Positions 7,692 through 14,748 of a DNA stretch of 64,000 nucleotides are shown here, piece by piece. Each line of letters starts with the position of its first letter. Within the stretch, counting starts at the first letter, position 1. The notes beneath the pieces are model-generated. The model saw only the letters and a list, made by a program, of their open reading frames with translations, ran no database searches and was not told where the DNA came from. Source of the stretch: Arthrobacter sp. S39 (GTDB taxonomy: Bacteria; Actinomycetota; Actinomycetes; Actinomycetales; Micrococcaceae); NCBI RefSeq assembly GCF_004320525.1, contig NZ_SIHX01000004.1, forward strand, positions 310,001 through 374,000, read 5' to 3'. A program made the position numbers and the translations under genes.

Positions 7692-8585
7692 TCAGCGCGG
7701 CGGCCGTCGTCTGGGGAAGGTGATCCGGTCCAGGTCATTGGCCGCAACAACCGTCGCCCCACCGGCACGTTCCCGTGCCTGCTCCGCGAGCGGCGTGACG
7801 TCGTCGCCGTACCGGGAGGAGAAGTGCGTGAGGACAAGGGTGCCGACGGCGGCGCTGGCCGCCAGCTCCCCTGCCTGCCCGGCGGTGAGGTGCCGGTACT
7901 CCGCGGCCAGTCCGCCGTCGTCGTTGCTGAACGTTGACTCCGTCACGAGCAGATCCGCACCGTCGGCCAGTTCCTCCGCGCCGGCGCAGGGTGCCGTGTC
8001 CATCACAAAGGCGAAGCGCTGGCCGGGCCGGGGAATACTCACGTCCTCAACACGGACACGTCCCAGGCGGCCGTCACGCTGCAGTCGGCCGATGTCCGCT
8101 CCCGTGATCCCCGCCGCGGCGAGCCGGTCCGGAAGGAAGGTGCGGCCACCGGGTTCGGTGAGCCTGTAGCCGTAGGTTTCGATGCGGTGCTTCAGCGGGT
8201 GCACCTCCAGGCCAGGCGCGACCGTTCCGGCGGCGCCGTGCGGGTGAAGCCGCAGGTCGGTCCCGGGAGAACTGACGGCCACCAGGGCGCGGACCATCTC
8301 CTCCCCCGACGCCGGATAGTGCAGGTGGACCGGATGGGGCACGGCGTCCAAAGCCATCCGCGACAGCACTCCGGGCAGGCCAAAGCAGTGGTCACCGTGC
8401 ACGTGCGTGAGGCAGATGCGGGTGATCTGGGTGGCCGATACCCCGGCGTGGAGCATTTGGCGCTGGGTTCCCTCACCGGGGTCGAAGAGCAGGCCCTCGC
8501 CGTCCCACCGCAGCAGGTAGCCGTTGTGGTTCCGGGTGCGGGTCGGCACCTGTGAGGCAGTGCCTAGGATGACAAGTTCACGCAT
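7692..8585 (-). CDS. rnz: ribonuclease Z
   Basis: 297 residues from ATG 8585. RNase Z is a metallo-beta-lactamase-fold endonuclease that removes 3' trailers from pre-tRNAs, needed for tRNA genes lacking encoded CCA (one of the two tRNA-Ala genes in this window is such a case). The zinc-binding motif HVHGDH is at residues 61-66, preceded by the tRNA-contacting segment SQVPTRTRNHNGYLLRW, and further ligands occur in VMDTAPC and LTHFSSRYGDD. Length and motif order fit the short-form (RNase Z-S) enzyme. The transcript is separated from the upstream flotillin gene by a terminator hairpin at 8652-8684, so it probably has its own promoter. Confidence 0.93.
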   Translation of the reverse strand: MRELVILGTASQVPTRTRNHNGYLLRWDGEGLLFDPGEGTQRQMLHAGVSATQITRICLTHVHGDHCFGLPGVLSRMALDAVPHPVHLHYPASGEEMVRALVAVSSPGTDLRLHPHGAAGTVAPGLEVHPLKHRIETYGYRLTEPGGRTFLPDRLAAAGITGADIGRLQRDGRLGRVRVEDVSIPRPGQRFAFVMDTAPCAGAEELADGADLLVTESTFSNDDGGLAAEYRHLTAGQAGELAASAAVGTLVLTHFSSRYGDDVTPLAEQARERAGGATVVAANDLDRITFPRRRPPR

Positions 8586-8651
8586 GGAAACGAGTGTCCC
8601 ATTTTGTTGGCTGACAAGCAGAGTTCTTTTCGCCCGGCACCCGGACGCCAA

Positions 8652-8684
8652 AACGCCGCGGACCAATTGTGGTTCCGCGGCGTT
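8652..8684 (-). terminator. rho-independent terminator of the flotillin gene
   Basis: An 11-bp perfect stem (AACGCCGCGGA / TCCGCGGCGTT) with an 11-nt loop lies 54 bp beyond the stop of the minus-strand flotillin gene and is followed by a T-run in that direction. A/T flanks on both sides mean it could act both ways. Confidence 0.8.
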
Positions 8685-8738
8685 TTGTTGATTCCGTCCA
8701 GAGTTTAGCCGGCCGGCCGGTCCCTCAGGCCAGCACGA

Positions 8739-10235
8739 TCACTGCGCTCCGGTTTGTTCTTTGACTACGCCGTTTCCGGTGGCCCTGGGGTCTGCGACGG
8801 GGGTTGATTTGCCGAAGCCTTTGAGCATTTCGATCACGTCAAACCCGGTGGTGTCCTTGAGCATCTGCGCGGTCTGCTGCACGCCCGAGGAAACATTCTT
8901 GCTGACCTGACCTGCGCCGTCGTTGGAAATGACGGTCATATTGCTGATGGCGCTCATCGGCGCGGCGATTTCCCGGGCTATGGAAGGCAGAACTTCCAGA
9001 AGCTTGTTCAGGATTGCTGCCTCGTTGAACTCGCTGTACGCCTTGGCCTGGGCCTCGATGGCTCCTGCTTCAGCGGTGCCGCGAAGGCCAATGACATCAG
9101 CTTCGGCGATGCCCTTGGTCTTCGTCACTTCGGCCTCGGCAAGGCCCCGGGTCTTGTTGATCTCGGTCTCGGCGTTGCCCTTGGCGGTGTTGGCTGCCGC
9201 CAGGGCCTTCGCTTCGACCTCGTTGCCGGCAGCCTTGAGCTTGCGGGTTTCGAGTTCGGCGGCGGCTTCAACCTTGGTAGCCTCCGAGATGCGGGTACGG
9301 CGTGCGAGATCGGCGGCTGCTTCGGTTTCAACCTTGTACTTGGCAGCGTCTGCGGGTTTGCGGACCTCGATGTCGAGTTCCTTTTCCCGAAGCTCTGCCT
9401 GGCGTGCCACAACCTGCTGGTTCTTGAGGATAATCGCCTGCTGCTGGTCGGCATGGGCAAGGGGGCCGGCGGCGTCAGCCTCTGCCTGGCGGGCGTCCGT
9501 TTCCTGCTTCAGTTCAGCGCGCCGGAGGGCCAGCTTCTGCTCGGCTTCCGCCGTTTTCTGGTCTGCGAGCGCCTTCGCTTCCGCGGCTTCCCGCTGCGAG
9601 TTCGCTTCAGCGATGCTGGCGTTCCGAGCCACCAGGGCGGCCTCGGGGCGGCCAAGGTTCTTCAGGTAGCCGCCTGCGTCGTCCACAGACTTGATCTGGA
9701 AGGTATCGATGACCAGGCCCTGGTTGGTCATCGAATGCTCGGCTTCTTCCTTGACGGAGGCCGCAAACTGCGCGCGGTCCTTGATGATCGCGTCAACGCT
9801 CAGTGTGCCCACGATGGAACGCAGTGAACCCGACAGGGTCTCCTGCGTGTAGTGGTCAATGGCGTCCTGCTGGTCAAGGAAACGCTGGGCTGCCTTGCGG
9901 ACAGAAATCTTGTCGCCGCCGACCTTTACCTGGGCAACGCCGGCCAGCTTGAGCTGGATGCCGTTGTTGGAGATCGCTTCGATGGTGACTTCAACCTGAC
10001 GCGAGGACAGTGAGATGTGGCTCACGCGCTCGGTGATCGGGTTAACGAACGCCCGGTTGTTGATGATGACACGGGACTGGTCGTCGGACGTTTCATCGGT
10101 TGTGTTCGGATCGCTCTTGCCAGTGATGAGCATGGCCTCATTCGGCTTAGCGAACCGGATGCTCGACGTGTAGAAGATGAATCCCGCGATGAGCAGGAGG
10201 GCAAGTGCGCCCCCGCCGATCAGCATTACTGTCAT
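8739..10235 (-). CDS. flotillin-like SPFH/band 7 membrane protein
   Basis: 498 residues from the ATG at 10235, preceded by AGGGGGAA. An N-terminal membrane helix (VMLIGGGALALLLIAGFIFY) is followed by an SPFH domain (about 30-210: RFAKPNEAMLITG, SRVIINNRAFVNPI, VKVGGDKISVRKAAQRFL) and a long EA-rich flotillin coiled coil (about 215-420). Flotillins organise membrane microdomains and affect fluidity and secretion in bacteria. The C-terminal tail (TGFDVIEMLKGFGKSTP) is typical of actinobacterial members. A second SPFH protein is encoded at 12785, but it lacks the membrane helix and is much shorter. The gene is monocistronic, ending at the hairpin at 8652. Confidence 0.93.
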   Translation of the reverse strand: MTVMLIGGGALALLLIAGFIFYTSSIRFAKPNEAMLITGKSDPNTTDETSDDQSRVIINNRAFVNPITERVSHISLSSRQVEVTIEAISNNGIQLKLAGVAQVKVGGDKISVRKAAQRFLDQQDAIDHYTQETLSGSLRSIVGTLSVDAIIKDRAQFAASVKEEAEHSMTNQGLVIDTFQIKSVDDAGGYLKNLGRPEAALVARNASIAEANSQREAAEAKALADQKTAEAEQKLALRRAELKQETDARQAEADAAGPLAHADQQQAIILKNQQVVARQAELREKELDIEVRKPADAAKYKVETEAAADLARRTRISEATKVEAAAELETRKLKAAGNEVEAKALAAANTAKGNAETEINKTRGLAEAEVTKTKGIAEADVIGLRGTAEAGAIEAQAKAYSEFNEAAILNKLLEVLPSIAREIAAPMSAISNMTVISNDGAGQVSKNVSSGVQQTAQMLKDTTGFDVIEMLKGFGKSTPVADPRATGNGVVKEQTGAQ

Positions 10236-10597
10236 AGTTCCCCCTATTGATGTGTCAGATCGCCATGGTTGCCGCCGATCCTTGGACCCCGGCGCCCTGG
10301 GGGACACGGCACCGCCGAAGCAACCCCGTGACGTCCCCCATCGCACCGGGTTCCATCAAACCTTACGTCCAGTGGACTATCCAAAGCTCGGCCGGCTTAC
10401 CGCTGTGCCCTGGCCGGCCAGCCCGTACCCCGGTGCAATCGCGGGCGGACACAAGGTAACTCGCGGTCCGAGTCATTCCTGTTACCTAAACGTGACTTAA
10501 TGGACGGGTTCATGTACGGTCTTGGGGTGGCCCATCTGGATCGGGCTGCGTCCGGGCTGACGCCGAGCTCTGCCACATCCCGGACTCCCAACACACT
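10236..10597. other. intergenic region with no gene seen
   Basis: 362 bp between the divergent flotillin gene and the second riboswitch. No supported coding frame. It must hold the promoters of both genes. At 10517-10529 it contains CGGTCTTGGGGTG, nearly the same as CGGTCCTTGGGGTG inside the riboswitch at 10640-10653; this may be chance or a remnant of a duplicated element. Confidence 0.5.
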
Positions 10598-10729
10598 AAG
10601 GCAGAGACGGGGGACCCACAGTCTTCGGGCCGCTGCCCAGCGGTCCTTGGGGTGAAGCCGTCACGTCTAACGTGCCGGCCGGTTGACCTCCGCCGAACCC
10701 GACAGCTAACTCCGCAGGCGTTGAGAGGC
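10598..10729 (+). promoter_or_regulatory. second ydaO/yuaA-type cyclic-di-AMP riboswitch
   Basis: All conserved blocks are present: GCAGAGACGGGGGACCCACA, CCTTGGGGTGAAGCCG, a variable helix, and CGCCGAACCCGACAGCTAAC followed by TCCGCAGGCGTTGAGAGG. It ends 7 nt before the ATG of the 10737 gene. The block order and spacing match the element at 3737, so both genes should follow the same c-di-AMP signal. Confidence 0.93.
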
Positions 10730-10736
10730 AACCATC

Positions 10737-11924
10737 ATGTCCCGTTCGCTTGATCAGTCGCGCCCTTTTCGGGCCGGGCGACACCGCGCAGCTGCTGCGC
10801 CTGTCATCACCACTCCAGTCACCCCCACAAGTTCCGACGCAGAAGCGTCACATCCCGGGCATAGTTCCACCGAAACGGCGTCCGCCCCGCTGCGACGACG
10901 CAGGGACAGGCGCCCGGCCTTCGACGTACCGCCTGCCCCGGAATCAGGACGCCCCTCGGAAACTGCATCGCCTGCAACCGAAGCCATTCCGGCAATAGCT
11001 CCCATGGGTTCCGCTCCGGAAAGCCCACGGAGGGCCGCCGGCCCGGGCGACGCGCCAACGACAGCACTTAGCCCCCAGGTAGCCTCTGCCTTCAGTTCCG
11101 ATGCCCGGGCCATCCTGAAGAGAGCCGCTTCTGTTCGTGTGGTCGGCCATCGGATGGCCATAGTCGCCGGCTCCCTTGCCGTGCTGCTTGCCGTCGGCAC
11201 GGCCAGCCAGGCCACCGAACTGCCTTTCTTCGGCAAAGAGTCGTCCGCCCAGGATGCCCCCGTTGCAACGGACGCGACCGGCGCCACGTCGGGAACACAG
11301 CCCACCGGCACTAATGGACGCGTGGCTCCCCGGCCCGGCGCCGCCACTCCCCCGGGCACACCGGGCACACCGGGCCAGGCCGCCCCGGGCACCGATAATG
11401 TGCCTGCTACTACGGATCCCATTGCCTCGTCCGTGCCAGCCGTCGCCGACCTCCCCATGCCAGTGGACGCTCCTACCCTGGCCGGAATCCTGGCTGACTC
11501 CCCCGCCGCGGTTCCGCCCTCACCGACGCCCACCGTAATCCTTCAGCCTCCGGTTATTTCACCTGCGACACCTGCTCCGCCAGCGTCTCCGGCAGCGGCC
11601 GCACCAGCACCCACAACGACGCCTCCGGCGGCCACACCCACACCAGTGGCCGCGTCACCAGCCCCCTCGCCCACTGGTACCGCTGCACCCTCCGAGGAAG
11701 GGGATGGCACCACCGATGAAGCAGTCGACACCCGCTCGTATGCCAGCGCCCGCCTGGCGTCCTATGGATGGGGCGCGGAACAGATGAATGCCCTGAACGT
11801 GCTGTGGGACACGTCGGCAAAGTGGCGTCCCAGCCAGGTGGACCGGGGATTGGGCTACATCAAGGAACGCTATGGCTCTCCGGCAAAAGCCCTGGAATTC
11901 CGCGCCGCAAACAACTGGTACTGA
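10737..11924 (+). CDS. membrane-anchored protein with degenerate lytic-transglycosylase-like C-terminus
   Basis: 395 residues. A 135-residue Pro/Ala/Arg-rich, probably disordered N-terminus is followed by one membrane helix (about 141-157, AIVAGSLAVLLAVGTAS), suggesting type II topology, then a ~175-residue Pro/Thr/Ala linker. The last 59 residues align with the C-terminal domain of the 1986-3284 product: ASYGWGAEQMNALNVLW matches its SAYGWGQDQFQCLAQLW, and GLGYIKERYGSP matches GLGYIKDRYGSP. Between these blocks TKESNW has become DTSAKW, losing the presumed catalytic Glu, and exactly 33 residues including SGAYGIAQ are missing. It is therefore probably not a transglycosylase but a wall-binding or regulatory relative. 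The gene lies directly behind a c-di-AMP riboswitch. Confidence 0.85.
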   Translation: MSRSLDQSRPFRAGRHRAAAAPVITTPVTPTSSDAEASHPGHSSTETASAPLRRRRDRRPAFDVPPAPESGRPSETASPATEAIPAIAPMGSAPESPRRAAGPGDAPTTALSPQVASAFSSDARAILKRAASVRVVGHRMAIVAGSLAVLLAVGTASQATELPFFGKESSAQDAPVATDATGATSGTQPTGTNGRVAPRPGAATPPGTPGTPGQAAPGTDNVPATTDPIASSVPAVADLPMPVDAPTLAGILADSPAAVPPSPTPTVILQPPVISPATPAPPASPAAAAPAPTTTPPAATPTPVAASPAPSPTGTAAPSEEGDGTTDEAVDTRSYASARLASYGWGAEQMNALNVLWDTSAKWRPSQVDRGLGYIKERYGSPAKALEFRAANNWY

Positions 11925-11947
11925 CCCGGACAGTTCCCCGGCGGAAA

Positions 11948-12682
11948 TCAGTCCCGCGGCCGCATCAGCGGTGGATTGAGTACGGCACGCGCCGGCTGTC
12001 CCGCAGCTGGCCTGGCAGCCTCAGCCAGCCGGTAAAGGGCGGCAGGACGGCCGGCGTCGCCGGCCGTCATCCGCCCGGTATCTTCCAGGAAATCAGGCGT
12101 TCCCGTGGCCTTGCGGTGGAAGTTGCGGGGGTCAAGGCGGGTGCCCCACACGGCCTCATAGACGGCGCGGAGCTGGGCTATGGTGAACTCCAGCCCGCAA
12201 AAAGCCGCTCCCAACGGCGAGTATTCGAGTTTTGACTTCGCCCGCTCCAAGGCGTCACTGAGGATCCGCTCGTGATCAAAGGCGAGCCGCACTTCGCCAT
12301 TCATGACCTGCCTGACGGGGTACCAGGCCGCGTGCGCGGCGTCGCTCCCTGCCGCCAGAACCGGAAAGTCGGGAGCGAGCAGCAGGTGGGCCACGGTGAG
12401 CACGTCCCCGCGCGGGTCGCGTCCTTTGGGGCCATAACTGCCCAGCTGCTCCAAATGTCCTGGAAGACGTCCGACACCGGTCTCCTCCGCAAGCTCCCGG
12501 CCCGCGGCCGTAAGCAACTCCTCGCCGGCCAGGACGAAACCGCCCGGCAGGGCGAGCTGACCGCGGAAGGGATCAATCAGGCGGGTGATCAGCAAAACAT
12601 TCAGCGCGCCGTCGCGGACGGTGAGGGCGACGACGTCGACGGTCACCGGGAAGCGCGCAGGCAGCGGGTGAGGTTCGGTCAT
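11948..12682 (-). CDS. nrtR: NrtR-type Nudix transcriptional regulator
   Basis: 244 residues. The N-terminal half is a Nudix domain with a complete box: GGFVLAGEELLTAAGRELAE followed by ETGV, ending at residue 70, so catalytic residues are intact. The C-terminal half is the winged-helix part typical of NrtR regulators: EFTIAQLRAVYEAVWG, then LDPRNFHRKATGTPDFLEDT. NrtR proteins repress NAD biosynthesis or salvage genes and are released by ADP-ribose-type ligands. The gene is divergent from the SPFH/NAD-kinase-like operon, with two matching palindromes in the 102-bp gap, one overlapping the promoter of that operon. This strongly suggests autoregulation plus control of the operon. The symbol denotes the family; the ligand is not shown. 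Confidence 0.85.
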   Translation of the reverse strand: MTEPHPLPARFPVTVDVVALTVRDGALNVLLITRLIDPFRGQLALPGGFVLAGEELLTAAGRELAEETGVGRLPGHLEQLGSYGPKGRDPRGDVLTVAHLLLAPDFPVLAAGSDAAHAAWYPVRQVMNGEVRLAFDHERILSDALERAKSKLEYSPLGAAFCGLEFTIAQLRAVYEAVWGTRLDPRNFHRKATGTPDFLEDTGRMTAGDAGRPAALYRLAEAARPAAGQPARAVLNPPLMRPRD

Positions 12683-12699
12683 GAAGCAATCCTAGGTAT

Positions 12700-12720
12700 T
12701 TATCGTCACCTTGACAATAA
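12700..12720. promoter_or_regulatory. operator 1 of the NrtR locus
   Basis: Half-sites TTATCGTCA and TGACAATAA around CCT form a 21-bp palindrome with one mismatched pair. It lies 18 bp before the nrtR start codon and contains the -35 hexamer TTGACA of the divergent operon. Confidence 0.75.
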
Positions 12721-12740
12721 GTCGGCGGTGATCCTACAGT
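12711..12740 (+). promoter_or_regulatory. promoter of the SPFH / NAD-kinase-like operon
   Basis: A consensus -35 TTGACA (12711-12716) is separated by 18 nt from a TACAGT -10 (12735-12740). Transcription would begin near 12746, inside operator 2. ATG of the SPFH gene is at 12785 with an AAGGAGAA ribosome binding site. Confidence 0.65.
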
Positions 12741-12744
12741 CTAG

Positions 12745-12765
12745 TTATCGTCAGAATGACGAAAA
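12745..12765. promoter_or_regulatory. operator 2 of the NrtR locus
   Basis: Half-sites TTATCGTCA and TGACGAAAA around GAA repeat the layout of operator 1; the left arm is identical. Centre-to-centre distance is 45 bp. Its position at the predicted transcription start fits repression by blocking initiation. Confidence 0.75.
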
Positions 12766-12784
12766 CGCACTGAAGGAGAAGCTC

Positions 12785-13813
12785 ATGGCAAGCATCAAGC
12801 GCTACCCCTGGATCAGCCACTTCCTGGGCAGCCCTACGGGGTACGTCGTCCACCTGCAGCAGGGCCAGGTCAGGCACCAGGGTGTGGGCCAGGCATTCTG
12901 GTTCCGGCCGGCGAACTCCGTACTCAGCGAGGTCCCCGTGGATGACCAGGAACTGCCCACCCTGTTCCATGCCATCACCCGTGACCACCAGGACGTGAGC
13001 GTCCAGGCAAACGTGACCTACCGCTTCGTTGACCCAGTGTCAGTGTCCAGCCGGCTCGACTTCGGCCTCCAGCCGGCCGGTTCAGCCCCGGCCACGGGAC
13101 GCGAACAGGTGGCCACGATCATCGGCCAGCTGTGCCAGAGCCACGCGATCGACCAGATCGCCACCACTACCCTCTCCGAAGCCCTCGAGCGCGGCGTCAG
13201 CCAACTCCGCACTATCCTCTCCGACGCCCTCCGAAGTGACGCGCGGCTCCTGTCCACCGGCATCGAGATCCTCGGGGTCCAGGTCCTGGCGGTCCGGCCG
13301 GAGTCCGACGTCGAGCGGGCGCTGCAGACACCCGTCCGCGAACAACTCCAGTCCGAGGCGGACCGGGCCGTGTACGAACGCCGGGCGGTCGCCGTCGAAC
13401 GTGAACGGACCATCTCCGAAAACGAAATGGCGAGCCAGATTGAGCTGGCCACCCGGCGCGAACACCTGGTCGCCCAGGAGGGCGCCAACGCGCGGCGCCA
13501 GGCCGGGGAAAAGGCCGCCGCCGGCCTGATCGAGGCGCAGGCTGCGGCCGAACGCCAAGGCATCACCACCTCCGCCGAAGCAAACCAGATCCGGCTGGTG
13601 GGCGAAGCGGCCGCGGCACGCGAAGCAGCCACCATGGAGGTCTACCGGGGCATGGAGCAAGCCACGCTGCTGGCTCTGGCGCTGCGCGAGGCAGCAGGAT
13701 CGCTGCCCAACATCGGCAACCTCACCATCACCCCGGACCTCCTGAGCGGGGCGCTGGCCGGGCTGTTCAGGGAGGCCCCGGCAGCCGTGACGCCGACCGC
13801 CATCGCCAAGTAA
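12785..13813 (+). CDS. SPFH/band 7 domain protein of the NrtR locus
   Basis: 342 residues from the ATG at 12785, 5 nt after AAGGAGAA. There is no N-terminal membrane helix; the protein opens with MASIKRYPWISHFLGSP. The SPFH domain covers about 15-190 (VVHLQQGQVRHQGVGQAFWF, VSVQANVTYRFVDPVSV, DALRSDARLLSTGIEILGVQ), followed by a coiled coil rich in Glu/Arg/Ala (about 190-300) and a C-terminal NLTITPDLLSGALAGLF segment. SPFH proteins form large ring assemblies on membranes. Here it is the first gene of a two-gene operon with an NAD-kinase-like protein 9 bp downstream and lies under two NrtR-type operators. A role in scaffolding NAD(H)-related activity is inference. Confidence 0.88.
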   Translation: MASIKRYPWISHFLGSPTGYVVHLQQGQVRHQGVGQAFWFRPANSVLSEVPVDDQELPTLFHAITRDHQDVSVQANVTYRFVDPVSVSSRLDFGLQPAGSAPATGREQVATIIGQLCQSHAIDQIATTTLSEALERGVSQLRTILSDALRSDARLLSTGIEILGVQVLAVRPESDVERALQTPVREQLQSEADRAVYERRAVAVERERTISENEMASQIELATRREHLVAQEGANARRQAGEKAAAGLIEAQAAAERQGITTSAEANQIRLVGEAAAAREAATMEVYRGMEQATLLALALREAAGSLPNIGNLTITPDLLSGALAGLFREAPAAVTPTAIAK

Positions 13814-13822
13814 GGACGCACC

Positions 13823-14722
13823 ATGGCAACCCCGCGCATAGTCATCGTCCACCGGCGGACCGAGCTCCAGGAGCTGCTGGACCGGCACGCCACCCGCGGC
13901 CAGGCCGAATTTTTCCTCCGCACCAGGGGCCGCAGCATCCAGGACGTCCAGGGGCGGCACGACAGGCTCACCGCAGCCCTGGCCTCCCTCCGCGCCGCAG
14001 TTCCCGCTGAATGGCGGCACGCCGAAGTGGAACGCGTGGACCTCAGCCGCTTCCTGCTCACACCGGACGACATCATCGCCGTGGTGGGCCAGGACGGGCT
14101 GGTAGCCAACGCGGCGAAATATCTCAAGGGCCAGCCCGTCATCGGCATCGACCCTGAACCTGGAATGAACCCGGGCGTCCTGGTCCAGCACTCGCCCCGT
14201 GCTGCGGCCAGGCTCCTGCAGGACGCGGCCCTGGCCGGGACGCCGGATCGGCTGCGGTGCCATGAACTCACCACGGTGACCGCGCGGCTCGACGACGGCC
14301 AGGAACTCTCAGGACTCAACGAAATTTTTATTGGACACGCCTCACACCAGTCGGCCCGTTACCGGCTGACAGTGCCGGACGGGCGGGCCGAGCGCCAGTC
14401 CTCCTCCGGCCTGATCGTCTCCACCGGCACCGGCGCCACGGGCTGGTGCGCATCGATCGCCCTCGAGCGCGGAGGACGCCCCCTGCCGGGGCCGAGGGAT
14501 TCCCGGTTGGCGTGGTTCGTCCGCGAAGCATGGCCGTCCCCCATCACCGGAGCCTCCTTGACCGAGGGTTTGTTGGAGGCTGGCGAAACGCTTCGCGTAA
14601 CTGTTGGCTCAGACCAGCTCGTAGTGTTCGGCGACGGCATGGAAGGCGACCGGCTCACAGCGTCCTGGGGCCAGGAAATCACGGTCCAACTGGGTGAGCG
14701 TCCGCTGCGGCTGGTGGCGTAA
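13823..14722 (+). CDS. NAD-kinase-like (ATP-NAD kinase fold) protein
   Basis: 299 residues, sometimes labelled sugar kinase in related genomes. Features of the NAD kinase fold are visible: DDIIAVVGQDGLVANAAKYL (82-101), where canonical GGDG is GQDG; GLNEIFIG (164-171) at the place of the conserved N-E/D motif; and SSGLIVSTGTGATGWCAS (194-211), matching the GxIVSTPTGSTAY glycine loop with Gly for Pro. The C-terminal beta sandwich ends QLGERPLRLVA. It is longer at the N-terminus than housekeeping NAD kinase, which is expected elsewhere. It starts 9 bp after the SPFH gene, so both share the NrtR-controlled promoter. It may phosphorylate NAD or a related dinucleotide, or only bind it. Confidence 0.8.
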   Translation: MATPRIVIVHRRTELQELLDRHATRGQAEFFLRTRGRSIQDVQGRHDRLTAALASLRAAVPAEWRHAEVERVDLSRFLLTPDDIIAVVGQDGLVANAAKYLKGQPVIGIDPEPGMNPGVLVQHSPRAAARLLQDAALAGTPDRLRCHELTTVTARLDDGQELSGLNEIFIGHASHQSARYRLTVPDGRAERQSSSGLIVSTGTGATGWCASIALERGGRPLPGPRDSRLAWFVREAWPSPITGASLTEGLLEAGETLRVTVGSDQLVVFGDGMEGDRLTASWGQEITVQLGERPLRLVA

Positions 14723-14748
14723 GTCCTCCAGCCCACTCTGGAGCCAGC

